The notes under the pieces are model-generated. The model had not been told where the DNA came from. It saw only the letters and a program-made list of their open reading frames with translations, and did not search any database. Below, piece by piece: positions 6,511-13,514 of a stretch of DNA of 13,514 bases. Source of the DNA: Candidatus Altimarinota bacterium (GTDB lineage Bacteria; Patescibacteriota; Gracilibacteria; UBA4473); assembly GCA_905478675.1 (NCBI GenBank), contig CAJQJI010000017.1:1-13514 (forward strand), given 5' to 3'. Numbering within the stretch: position 1 is the stretch's first letter; each line of letters opens with the position of its first letter. The translations under genes were made by a program, and so were the position numbers.

Positions 6511-7968
6511 ATGTCTGCACCACAACCTCCAAGCCCGACTCCAACACCGCCCCAAAATGTACCTCCAATACAACCAGTGCCGGCGGCGGCTCCCGTTGTG
6601 ATGCCCCCTCAAACCGCAGCCCAACAAACGGCGGTTCCACCAACCCCTGCCACCGCACCACCGTTAGCGCCAGCGGTTCCCGTCCCAACACCGGCACCAG
6701 TTCCAGTTTTAACTCCTGCGCCAGCGGCCGCGCCAGTCACCCCACCCACTACCGCTCCAGCGACTCCGGCCGTTGCGGCGCCAGCCCCCCAAACGCAGCC
6801 GAAAAAAAACGCGCTCCCCCCGGATCAAATAGCTCAAAAAGCCGAACTAAAAAAAGCTAAATCGGCGTATCTAAAAGCACGAATTAATCGAATTTTTGGC
6901 AGATTTAGACGGCATGTCGCTTTTTTTACTCTCTGCGCCTTGTTCCTCTACACTAATATTTGGATGTTTGCCCGATCTTGGCAACAAGAAAAAGCAGGTG
7001 AAAACGAAAATTGGTTTCATGAAGGCCTATTTCTAGGGCTCATGATTTTGGCTTTAGTCGTATTTTATTATCGCCTTTATCGAAAATCAGAAGTCTTTCA
7101 AAAAGCACTAGCTAAACGTGAAGCGGCTGAAAAAGCCGCTAAAGAGGCTCGATTAAAACTAGAAGAAGAACAAAAAAGGCAAGCTTTTATGGGGCTTATC
7201 AAGGATTTTCAGTCAGCTAACTCGTACGAACAAAAAAGTGTGAGTATGTCTAAACTTTTAACCGTGGGAATCGAATCCAATCTCCTACGGCAAGAAGCCA
7301 TTAATTTGTTATGTGAACTTAATGATTGGATGGCGGATCATAAAACGTTTCTTAGCGCACAGAACCTGATTGTATGGCGGCTTAAAAGCTCTTTATTTGA
7401 ACAATCTGAAAGATTTCAAGTTGATGGCGCGACCCAAGATTTAAGTATCAAATCTGTGAATATTATTGAAGCCATTGTTAAAAAACATTTATCGGATTTT
7501 AGTAGTGGGCGTACTAAAGTTGAACTTGATTTAAGCCACAAAACAATCCCGACACTTACCTTAACCGCTCAAAATATTCCAGCCGGCAGCTTGAAATTAG
7601 ATCACTCTCTTTTATGGCAAGCAAGTCTGGCTGAAACACAAATTGATAGTTTATCCTTTGAGGGAAGTGATTTACAAGCGGCTAGCTTTTGGCGCGCTCA
7701 ATTAGATAATATTAACTTTAAAGACGCGAACCTGCAGTTCTCTAAACTAAGAACCAATTTACAAAATGTGAGTAATCTAACCGCCGCTCAATTTTTCAGC
7801 TCTAAAGAATGGGAACTCTGTTACTTAAGTCCTCAACAGCAAGCCGAATTTTTTGCGGATACCGAAGCGATGCCGCCAGGCGCAAAATCAGAGTGGGATA
7901 GTGCCGAACCTCGTCGGCGAAAACTCTATTTCCACCTTTTAAAACAACAAGCAAACGTTTTTGACTAG
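6511..7968 (+). CDS. Pro/Ala-rich membrane protein with pentapeptide repeats
   Basis: This 485-residue protein has an unusual layout. Residues 1-98 are almost entirely Pro, Ala, Val, Thr and Gln, a flexible low-complexity segment with no charged residue until Lys98-Lys99. A basic stretch (about 109-134) precedes two transmembrane helices, near 136-154 and 172-187. The short segment between them (156-171) carries several acidic residues. A charged coiled coil rich in Ala, Lys and Glu follows (192-224), then a helical region (225-330). The C-terminal part (about 336-425) contains pentapeptide-repeat-like stretches such as LSFEGSDLQAASFWRAQL and INFKDANLQFSKL, with a bulky residue every fifth position. 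No enzyme motif is visible. Positive-inside reasoning would put both the Pro/Ala-rich N-terminus and the C-terminus in the cytoplasm. It may be a scaffold for its envelope-acting neighbours. The next gene begins 7 bases after its stop. Confidence 0.8.
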   Translation: MSAPQPPSPTPTPPQNVPPIQPVPAAAPVVMPPQTAAQQTAVPPTPATAPPLAPAVPVPTPAPVPVLTPAPAAAPVTPPTTAPATPAVAAPAPQTQPKKNALPPDQIAQKAELKKAKSAYLKARINRIFGRFRRHVAFFTLCALFLYTNIWMFARSWQQEKAGENENWFHEGLFLGLMILALVVFYYRLYRKSEVFQKALAKREAAEKAAKEARLKLEEEQKRQAFMGLIKDFQSANSYEQKSVSMSKLLTVGIESNLLRQEAINLLCELNDWMADHKTFLSAQNLIVWRLKSSLFEQSERFQVDGATQDLSIKSVNIIEAIVKKHLSDFSSGRTKVELDLSHKTIPTLTLTAQNIPAGSLKLDHSLLWQASLAETQIDSLSFEGSDLQAASFWRAQLDNINFKDANLQFSKLRTNLQNVSNLTAAQFFSSKEWELCYLSPQQQAEFFADTEAMPPGAKSEWDSAEPRRRKLYFHLLKQQANVFD

Positions 7969-7975
7969 AATTTTT

Positions 7976-8977
7976 ATGTATACACCCCACCCCATTGACT
8001 TCAAGACTCTCAATGCTTTTTATGACACTTTTACCGGTGAAAAAACATTTTTGCAATCAGCTGCATTTGCTCACTACCGAAAGGCCTGTGGTGAGACCAT
8101 AACGATTGAAGGCTACTATAAAAATGACAAACTCGTCGCTGTCGCGTTAATACAACACTTAAGCACTCGACTGAAAAAGTGGCTGCATGTCCCACACGGC
8201 CCCTTGGTTTTAGAAACCCACAAAAGCCAGTTTTGGCCGTGGTGGCTGCGTCATTATCACTTACTGGGCGAAGCCCATAAGCTTGACTTAGTTCGAGTCT
8301 CGCCGCTAGCCCCCACAACCGAAGCCATAAACTTTGAAAAATCTCATTATAAAATGGCGGCCATTCATTTAGTAAACCCAGAAAAAACTTGGGTATTAGA
8401 CATTACTAAAACAGAAGACGAACTCCTCGCAGAAATGAAAAAATCTACTCGCTATGAGGTCCGTAAAGGCCTTAAGCCTGAAACGGGTTTTACAATTACC
8501 GTGGACCATAACTTAGACGCTTTTTGGAAACTGCATGAAGCCACCGTGGCCCGGCAAGGGTTTGTGCCCTTCACCCGAAAATCAACCGAAGCCGAATTAA
8601 AAGCTTTTGGAACTAACTGCCAAATTATTACCGTGTGGCATGAAGACAAAGCTTTAGCCAGTGGCGTATTTTTATTTGATGACAAAGCTGGCTATTACCA
8701 CCAAGGAGCCTCTATTCCTTCAAAACTTCCAGCCGCACACGCGTACCTTTGGGCCGCCATTTGCGAAGCTAAAAAGCGCGGTTGCACCGAGTTTAATTTT
8801 TGGGGTGTTTGCGCCGAAAACGAAAAAGATCATCCGTGGTTTGGCCTTTCTAAATTCAAGCGGGGCTTCGGAGGCGAAGAAAAAAATTACCACCACGTAC
8901 ACGACTACGAAATCACCTGGAAGGCGAAATTAAACCGAATCATTGAGACTCGACGCAATAAGAAGCGCGGCTATTAA
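7976..8977 (+). CDS. FemAB-family aminoacyl transferase
   Basis: The 333-residue protein resembles FemA/FemB/FemX enzymes, which use aminoacyl-tRNA to add amino acids to the side chain of the peptidoglycan precursor at the membrane. Visible family marks are HGPLV (74-78), KTWVLDITKTEDEL (137-150), the basic segment MKKSTRYEVRKGLK (154-167) and the C-terminal LSKFKRGFGGE (291-301). The two acetyltransferase-like subdomains fit the length, slightly shorter than staphylococcal FemA, and no coiled-coil arm insert is evident. I chose ATG 7976. An in-frame TTG at 7961 would add five residues but overlap the preceding gene's stop. Linkage to a MurF-like ligase in the same block supports a role in stem-peptide branching. 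Members of this family can also act on other substrates, so the exact acceptor is open. Confidence 0.87.
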   Translation: MYTPHPIDFKTLNAFYDTFTGEKTFLQSAAFAHYRKACGETITIEGYYKNDKLVAVALIQHLSTRLKKWLHVPHGPLVLETHKSQFWPWWLRHYHLLGEAHKLDLVRVSPLAPTTEAINFEKSHYKMAAIHLVNPEKTWVLDITKTEDELLAEMKKSTRYEVRKGLKPETGFTITVDHNLDAFWKLHEATVARQGFVPFTRKSTEAELKAFGTNCQIITVWHEDKALASGVFLFDDKAGYYHQGASIPSKLPAAHAYLWAAICEAKKRGCTEFNFWGVCAENEKDHPWFGLSKFKRGFGGEEKNYHHVHDYEITWKAKLNRIIETRRNKKRGY

Positions 8978-9024
8978 GAATCAAGGGACTGCTCCACAAT
9001 AGATCACGCTAACGCCTCGGTTTA

Positions 9025-9054
9025 TAGATTCACTTTCTCCTCTCGAGTTATACT
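9025..9054 (+). promoter_or_regulatory. Possible promoter of infB
   Basis: TATACT at 9049-9054 is a good -10 box (5 of 6) in the 114-base gap before infB. The -35 element is weak (TAGATT at 9025-9030, 18-base spacer). Transcription would start near 9061, giving a short leader of about 20-30 bases with no Shine-Dalgarno sequence. No terminator was seen upstream, so some readthrough from the FemAB gene is also possible. Confidence 0.45.
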
Positions 9055-9091
9055 AGACAAATAGGGCTTTTTTAGTAGCCTCGTGGCACCT

Positions 9092-11212
9092 ATGCCTATT
9101 AGTATTTCCGATCTCGCCAAAAAACTAGCTATTGCTCCAGAAGCTGTCGCCCTTCATGCGATGGACTTAGACTTCGATATTCCTGATGATGAACTGATTC
9201 CTGATGAGGTTGCCGCCAGTATCGAGAAGGCCGAAATTGGAGATGATATTGCCCAACTCGACCATGAATTAGAAGAACAGATGGACCGAGAAATCGTAGA
9301 AAAACAAGCCGCTAAAACGGCCGGGCAAAAAAAAGTTCCCCATAAAAAAAAGAAAGAAGATGAAGAAGAAAAAGAGGAAGTTATTGAAATTGTAACGGCG
9401 GAAGATGGGACGTTGATTCTACCAGAAGAAATGACGGTACGACAATTGGCTATTAAAATTAGTAAGCCGATTCCTTTAGTGCTCGTAAAACTAAAGCAAA
9501 ACGGGATTGTGGCTAATTTAGCCCAAACCGTTGATTACGAAACCGCCGCTATTATTGCGGAGGAAATGGGCGTTAAAGTAAAAAAAGAAGCGGCCGAATT
9601 AACCGGAGAAGATTTATTTAGAGGGAATTTAACCGAAATCTTGGCGGATGAAGAAGTAGAATATTTAGTAGAACGGCCGCCCGTTGTTTCTATTATGGGG
9701 CATGTTGATCATGGTAAAACGTCAATCTTAGATTACATTCGAAAAACGAAAGTGGTAGACGGTGAAGCGGGCGGTATCACCCAAAGTATCGGGGCATACC
9801 AAGTAGAAGAGAATGGTAAAAAAATCACTTTTTTAGATACGCCAGGACATGAAGCCTTTACCACTATGCGAGCGCGTGGGGCCCGTGCGACTGATATCGC
9901 GATTCTCGTTGTAGCCGCCACCGAAGGCTTAAAACCACAATCTATTGAAGCTATTAATCATGCTAAAGCCGCTGAAATTCCGGTGATTGTCGCCATTAAC
10001 AAAATGGATTTAGACGGGGCGAACCCCGATTTAGTAAAAGGCCAACTCGCAGAACACGGTTTAAACCCGGATGATTGGGGTGGTGAGACGCCGTGTATTC
10101 CGGTTTCAGCTAAAACCGGACTGGGAATTGATAAGCTCATTGAAACGATTCAAGTCTTAGCAGAATTAAAAGCACTTAAAGCGAACCCAAACCGAAATGC
10201 TATTGGCACGATTATTGAGTCCACCATGGATAAAAGATCTGGTATTTCTGCCACAATTTTAGTAAACACGGGGACCCTTAAACAAGGTGACGCCTTTGTT
10301 ATTTATGATCAAAACGGAAAAATTCGGGCGATGAAAAATCATAAAGGCGAAACGATTAAACAAGCACCGCCTTCTACTCCAGTCCTTATTTCTGGATTTA
10401 ATGATTTACCTCGGGCCGGTGATTTATTACAGGTTATGGAAAGTGATAAAGTGGCTCGAAAAAAAGCTGAAGAAGTGGCTTCGATTAAACACGAAGACGA
10501 TGTTAAGAATCGTCAAAAGTTCTCACTGGCAACGTTAAAATCAAGAATTGCCGAAGGGAAACTAGATCAACTTAAAGTTATTGTGAAAGCTGATTCAAAA
10601 GGAAGTTTAGAAGCCGTTGTGGCCGAATGTGAAAAAGCCAAAACTGAAGGCAGTATGGCCAAAGTGGTTCATTCTGGGGTGGGTGAAATTACCGAGTCAG
10701 ATGTAATGCTCGCCGCGGCCGGCGAAACCGTACTGGTTGGGTTTAACGTTAAAGCCCCAGGCCGTGTTGAGAAACTAGCCGAACGAGAAGGAGTTGAAGT
10801 CCTTACTTACGATGTGATTTATCATTTAAGTGAAAAACTACAAGAAATTCTAGAAGGTCGAGTTTCTGATTCTGACACCGAAACGATTGTTGGAGAATTT
10901 GATGTTAAAAAAGTGTTCGCGGCGAACAAAAAAATGGCGGTCCTAGGAGGGGCTATCTTAGCTGGTAAAGTACGAAAATTGAGCCAAGTTCGAATTTTCA
11001 GAAAAACCCCGATTGTTGAGGGCGAAGATATTGAGCGTACAGAAGCCGGTGAAGAGCTTATTGGTTATGCTAAAATTGAAACTGTACAGCGAGGCTCTGA
11101 AGCTGTTAATGAACTAACAGAAGTTGGTTTAGAATGTGGAATGAAAATTGAACACAAAGATCAAATTTTTGAAGAAGGTGACCGACTCGAATTATTTGTG
11201 AAGAAGAACTAG
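9092..11212 (+). CDS. infB: Translation initiation factor IF-2
   Basis: The protein (706 residues from ATG 9092) is a GTPase that brings initiator tRNA to the small ribosomal subunit. Its N-terminus has two IF2_N-type modules: [20 protein letters not shown] near residues 4-23, and [20 protein letters not shown] at 115-134. A Lys/Glu-rich linker lies between them. The G domain shows G1 GHVDHGKT (203-210), G3 DTPGH (249-253), G4 NKMD (303-306) and G5 SAK (339-341). The beta-barrel domain II starts near GTIIES, and the C-terminal domains extend to the end. The length is short compared with enterobacterial IF-2 and usual for compact forms. An in-frame GTG at 9083 would add three residues, and TAG at 9062 limits the frame upstream. 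No nusA or rbfA neighbour is present in the window, unlike the common operon. Confidence 0.97.
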   Translation: MPISISDLAKKLAIAPEAVALHAMDLDFDIPDDELIPDEVAASIEKAEIGDDIAQLDHELEEQMDREIVEKQAAKTAGQKKVPHKKKKEDEEEKEEVIEIVTAEDGTLILPEEMTVRQLAIKISKPIPLVLVKLKQNGIVANLAQTVDYETAAIIAEEMGVKVKKEAAELTGEDLFRGNLTEILADEEVEYLVERPPVVSIMGHVDHGKTSILDYIRKTKVVDGEAGGITQSIGAYQVEENGKKITFLDTPGHEAFTTMRARGARATDIAILVVAATEGLKPQSIEAINHAKAAEIPVIVAINKMDLDGANPDLVKGQLAEHGLNPDDWGGETPCIPVSAKTGLGIDKLIETIQVLAELKALKANPNRNAIGTIIESTMDKRSGISATILVNTGTLKQGDAFVIYDQNGKIRAMKNHKGETIKQAPPSTPVLISGFNDLPRAGDLLQVMESDKVARKKAEEVASIKHEDDVKNRQKFSLATLKSRIAEGKLDQLKVIVKADSKGSLEAVVAECEKAKTEGSMAKVVHSGVGEITESDVMLAAAGETVLVGFNVKAPGRVEKLAEREGVEVLTYDVIYHLSEKLQEILEGRVSDSDTETIVGEFDVKKVFAANKKMAVLGGAILAGKVRKLSQVRIFRKTPIVEGEDIERTEAGEELIGYAKIETVQRGSEAVNELTEVGLECGMKIEHKDQIFEEGDRLELFVKKN

Positions 11213-11231
11213 CTTTTTATTTTTGTGCGTT

Positions 11232-11279
11232 AAAGATCGATCTCTAGCAAATATTAAAGGTTAGAGACCGGTCTTTTTT
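11232..11279 (+). terminator. Intrinsic terminator after infB
   Basis: A long stem pairs 11232-11246 with 11262-11276 (15 positions, one mismatch and one G-U pair) around a 15-base loop. The descending arm runs into TTTTTT, ending at 11279. It begins 20 bases after the infB stop and separates infB from the sugar transferase gene. Confidence 0.85.
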
Positions 11280-11301
11280 AAATTTAAGGCTAAACGTTTT
11301 A

Positions 11302-11330
11302 TTTAATAATTTCAGAAAAAACTCTACAAT
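11302..11330 (+). promoter_or_regulatory. Promoter of the sugar phosphotransferase gene, nearly leaderless
   Basis: TACAAT at 11325-11330 matches the -10 consensus at 5 of 6 positions and ends 8 bases before the ATG at 11339. The -35 region (TTTAAT at 11302-11307, 17-base spacer) is poor in an AT-rich stretch. It follows the infB terminator directly, so the gene needs its own promoter. The expected start leaves about 0-2 bases of leader. Confidence 0.55.
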
Positions 11331-11338
11331 ATTCCAGT

Positions 11339-12790
11339 ATGAAAAAAAGTGATGCGCTTGTGGCTTTAGCCAAAATTATAGTTGATGGAGGTATGAGTCT
11401 TACGGCTTTTACGTTGGCTTATTTTTTGCGTATGGAATGGTATGAAATTAGCTTATTTAATGGTCTAGCTCGCTACAGTTTGTTTCCTGCCCCTAATACC
11501 CTCTTCCCCTTTGATATGTACTGGGAATTTGTCGTCTTGTTTACCGTAACGCTTCTTTTAGTTATGGCCATTCAGGGACGTTACCGCTTAGGCGCCGACG
11601 AAAAATTACTCGATGAGTTTAATCATACCTTTTGGGGCGTATCGGCCAGTATGACGCTCTTACTTGGATATTTCTTCTTTACAAAAGACTACTTTTTCTC
11701 ACGACTTATTTTTGGTCTCGCTTGGGCGCTTACCATTATTTTTATTTGGAGCGGGCGAGGTTTTATTCGATTACTCGTTCACCAGTTTTTCCGTTTGGGA
11801 TGGGGCGTTCAATCGGTTTTGATTCTGGGCAGTGGTGACTTGGCCTCGCAAGTTTTGAAAGGCGTCAATAAACACCCACATTATCAAGCGGTTGGTATTT
11901 TAACCGAGAAAAAAAACACGGCTAAAACTTGGAAAACGTTGCCTATTTGGGGAAATTTTAAAAATATAGCGACGGTTTTAAAACGTAAATCGGTAGATGA
12001 AGTCTGGCTCGCTACCGAAAATACGACCAGTGCTATTACGGCCGATTTAGTGGCGCAAGCGCATATTAATCATAAAAAATTTAAATTTTTCCCCGATGAG
12101 CTCGGGCTCGATTTAGCGGCCCTTAAGGTTTCAACCTTTGATAAGTTTCCTATTATTACACTCCTAAATTCGCCTCTATATGGCTGGTGGGCCATGGTAA
12201 AACACGCCCTAGACTTCGGATTTAGCTGCATTTTTTTAATCATTCTAAGTCCTCTTATTTTTATTATTGGTTTAGCTATTTGGTGTACCGACATTAAAGC
12301 GCCTATTTTTTACCGATCTGAGCGAGTAGGGGCTGATGGCAAAACCTTTAAATGCTACAAATTTAGAACCATGGTAGCCGATGCCGAAGCCAAAAAAGAA
12401 AAATTATTACAAAAAAATGAACGCCAAGGGGGCGTGTTATTTAAACTGAGTGAAGATCCTCGTATTACAAAGTTAGGCCATACATTACGCAAATATTCTA
12501 TTGATGAGCTCCCACAACTCTTGAACATTGTTAAAGGGGATATGAGCTTTGTCGGTCCTCGTCCCCACTTAGTTGAAGAAGTAAATAAATATCCAGATCA
12601 CAACCGACAGCTATTGCTGCTACGCCCAGGCTTAACCGGCATGGCGCAAATAAATGGTCGTTCGAGCTTAAGCTTTGAAGACGAAATGAAACATGAAATG
12701 TTTTATCTTAAAAACTGGTCTTTGTGGCTAGACGGCGTGATTGTGCTTAAAACTATGATCGTGGTTGTTAAAGGCGAAAATGCTAGCTAG
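11339..12790 (+). CDS. Polyprenyl-phosphate sugar-1-phosphate transferase (WbaP/WcaJ type)
   Basis: The 483-residue protein starts lipid-linked glycan assembly by moving a sugar-1-phosphate from a nucleotide sugar to undecaprenyl phosphate at the inner face of the membrane. Four hydrophobic segments lie at about residues 15-30, 62-78, 99-113 and 122-138. A Rossmann-like domain follows, with LILGSGDLASQVLK (161-174). The C-terminal catalytic domain has a membrane segment at 293-315, FYRSERVGADGKTFKCYKFR (324-343), the DE dyad Asp389-Glu390 in YSIDELPQLLNIVKGDMSFV, then GPRP (406-409) and RPGLTGMAQINGR (429-441). Length and order match long polyisoprenyl-phosphate hexose-1-phosphate transferases. 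The sugar (glucose, galactose or a derivative) cannot be told. It is transcribed alone here; no other glycosyltransferase is in view. Confidence 0.93.
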   Translation: MKKSDALVALAKIIVDGGMSLTAFTLAYFLRMEWYEISLFNGLARYSLFPAPNTLFPFDMYWEFVVLFTVTLLLVMAIQGRYRLGADEKLLDEFNHTFWGVSASMTLLLGYFFFTKDYFFSRLIFGLAWALTIIFIWSGRGFIRLLVHQFFRLGWGVQSVLILGSGDLASQVLKGVNKHPHYQAVGILTEKKNTAKTWKTLPIWGNFKNIATVLKRKSVDEVWLATENTTSAITADLVAQAHINHKKFKFFPDELGLDLAALKVSTFDKFPIITLLNSPLYGWWAMVKHALDFGFSCIFLIILSPLIFIIGLAIWCTDIKAPIFYRSERVGADGKTFKCYKFRTMVADAEAKKEKLLQKNERQGGVLFKLSEDPRITKLGHTLRKYSIDELPQLLNIVKGDMSFVGPRPHLVEEVNKYPDHNRQLLLLRPGLTGMAQINGRSSLSFEDEMKHEMFYLKNWSLWLDGVIVLKTMIVVVKGENAS

Positions 12791-12833
12791 AGGCTTATAG
12801 TTTCTAAGATAGAGACGCCCCCTCCTTAAACTT

Positions 12834-12858
12834 AACATTAAGCTGTAGGCTTAACGTT
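12834..12858. other. Imperfect inverted repeat in the convergent gap
   Basis: AACATTAAGC and GCTTAACGTT pair over 10 positions with one mismatch around the five-base loop TGTAG. No run of T follows on either strand, so it is a poor intrinsic terminator. It sits 43 bases after the sugar transferase stop and may still help end or protect that mRNA. Confidence 0.4.
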
Positions 12859-12890
12859 GGTAAAAACGAATCTAGGAGAAGAAGGTACAT

Positions 12891-12928
12891 AAATATAAAA
12901 AGGACGAGTCTGTAATAGACTCGTCCTT
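12891..12928 (-). terminator. Intrinsic terminator of the fibre-like gene
   Basis: AAGGACGAGTCT (12900-12911) and AGACTCGTCCTT (12917-12928) form a perfect 12-base stem with the loop GTAAT. On the minus strand the stem is followed by TTTTATATTT. The structure begins 26 bases after the minus-strand stop at 12955. It could also slow plus-strand transcription from the converging gene, but there the T run is only two bases. Confidence 0.85.
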
Positions 12929-12954
12929 GACTTAGGCCATTTTATACTTTGCTC

Positions 12955-13514
12955 CTAGTTGTAAACGATGGTTGGTTCTTCACAAATAATTCCAGATTCT
13001 GAAAAGCCCATCATCACTTCTCCCGTTGGACATTTTAAGTTTCCACTTCCAGCCGTTCGTCTTAGATTTCCACTAAATTCAAAATTACCATTTCCTAGAT
13101 TCATTCTAAATTCACGGGTATTATTATCCGATTCATAAAAATCAACCACCGTATCGGCAAATACTTGTACGGCACCACTTCCCCCCAAAATAGAAGATTT
13201 ATCTGTTGATCCATTATTATTCGGCGAAAATACTACTTCTGGAATTCGAGCCTGACCATTAACGTGCAAACGATGGGTCGGTGATGCGGTATTAATTCCT
13301 ACATTCCCCCCATCTCTATTGATGTATGAATTTGAAGCGCCGCCACTTAAAAACGTGCGTGCGTTTCCATCTGAGGCGACATATAGCCCCCACCCACCAG
13401 CGGTACCCGTTACAATAGAGGATGAAGAACTAGCACTGGTATAACCAATACCGTACATATTATTTAAAGCGGTATCACTTGGATTGTAACTCGTCCCAAT
13501 CGTAAAAATTGGAT
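12955..13514 (-). CDS. Fibre-like surface protein, C-terminal part
   Basis: The reading frame is open from the window end to TAG at 12955, giving 185 residues. There is no reason to place the start at the internal Met at 13458, because codons upstream of it continue the same style (GTSYNPSDTALNN). The protein is rich in Gly, Ser, Asn and Thr. It contains GGNVGINTASPTHRLHVNGQ, the motif seen in phage tail fibres and large bacterial surface proteins, in which repeating beta elements form trimeric shafts. The C-terminal tail has two cysteines, in NLKCPTGEVMMGF and SGIICEEP, that could form a disulfide. The N-terminus, any signal peptide and the total length are outside the window. It is probably an exposed adhesin or fibre rather than phage, since no phage genes are nearby. 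The receptor is unknown. Confidence 0.75.
   Translation of the reverse strand, partial: PIFTIGTSYNPSDTALNNMYGIGYTSASSSSSIVTGTAGGWGLYVASDGNARTFLSGGASNSYINRDGGNVGINTASPTHRLHVNGQARIPEVVFSPNNNGSTDKSSILGGSGAVQVFADTVVDFYESDNNTREFRMNLGNGNFEFSGNLRRTAGSGNLKCPTGEVMMGFSESGIICEEPTIVYN

Noticed and set aside
6520..6800. Repetitive CCA/GCG-rich stretch as a possible DNA repeat array or CRISPR
   Set aside because: There are no fixed-length repeats or spacers. The periodicity is that of Pro and Ala codons in a coding frame.
6507..6860. Second open frame on the plus strand across the Pro/Ala-rich region, and another on the minus strand at 6476-6697
   Set aside because: GC-rich low-complexity sequence opens other frames by chance. 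Only the frame from 6511 continues into membrane helices and repeats.
7961..7975. TTG start adding five residues to the FemAB protein
   Set aside because: It overlaps the stop of the preceding gene. ATG 7976 is a stronger start codon and the added residues carry no family feature.
1..13514. TGA read as glycine or tryptophan, as in some related lineages
   Set aside because: All called genes read through with standard codons. No in-frame TGA needs explaining and no gene appears broken by one.

Overview
The window reads as chromosomal DNA from a bacterium. My best guess is a member of the Candidate Phyla Radiation (Patescibacteria), perhaps near Peregrinibacteria or Gracilibacteria. This is inference from several signs: compact gene packing, no visible Shine-Dalgarno sequences, -10 boxes placed just upstream of start codons, a fibre-like surface protein, and membrane or cell-wall genes of divergent type. 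The standard genetic code fits every gene. No tRNA, rRNA, CRISPR array or insertion sequence was seen.

Layout. (1) Positions 1-1084, minus strand: a thioredoxin-like lipoprotein followed by a CcdA/DsbD-type membrane protein cut by the window start. Together they look like a split DsbD, carrying electrons across the membrane to an extracytoplasmic thiol protein. A probable terminator lies between them. (2) Positions 1195-3687, plus: a 47-residue small protein, a 504-residue protein with two peptidoglycan-binding-like repeats but no signal peptide, and an alpha/beta hydrolase. (3) Positions 3765-8977, plus: a membrane-anchored MurF-like amide ligase, a DegT/DnrJ-type PLP aminotransferase, a Pro/Ala-rich membrane protein with pentapeptide repeats, and a FemAB-type aminoacyl transferase. 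(4) Positions 9092-11212, plus: infB (translation initiation factor IF-2), followed by a strong terminator. (5) Positions 11339-12790, plus: a polyprenyl-phosphate sugar-1-phosphate transferase of the WbaP/WcaJ type, which starts surface glycan synthesis. (6) Positions 12955-13514, minus: the C-terminal part of a fibre-like surface protein, with its own terminator and cut by the window end.

How they may work together (inference): most of the window concerns the cell envelope. The MurF-like ligase and FemAB protein could build or branch the peptidoglycan stem peptide. The aminotransferase could supply an amino sugar or amino acid. The phosphotransferase begins a lipid-linked glycan, and the fibre protein is displayed outside. 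Four plus-strand genes have a -10-like hexamer only 6-9 bases before the start codon, as expected for leaderless mRNAs. No gene ends in TGA. The most interesting candidate for an undescribed system is the block at 2905-8977.
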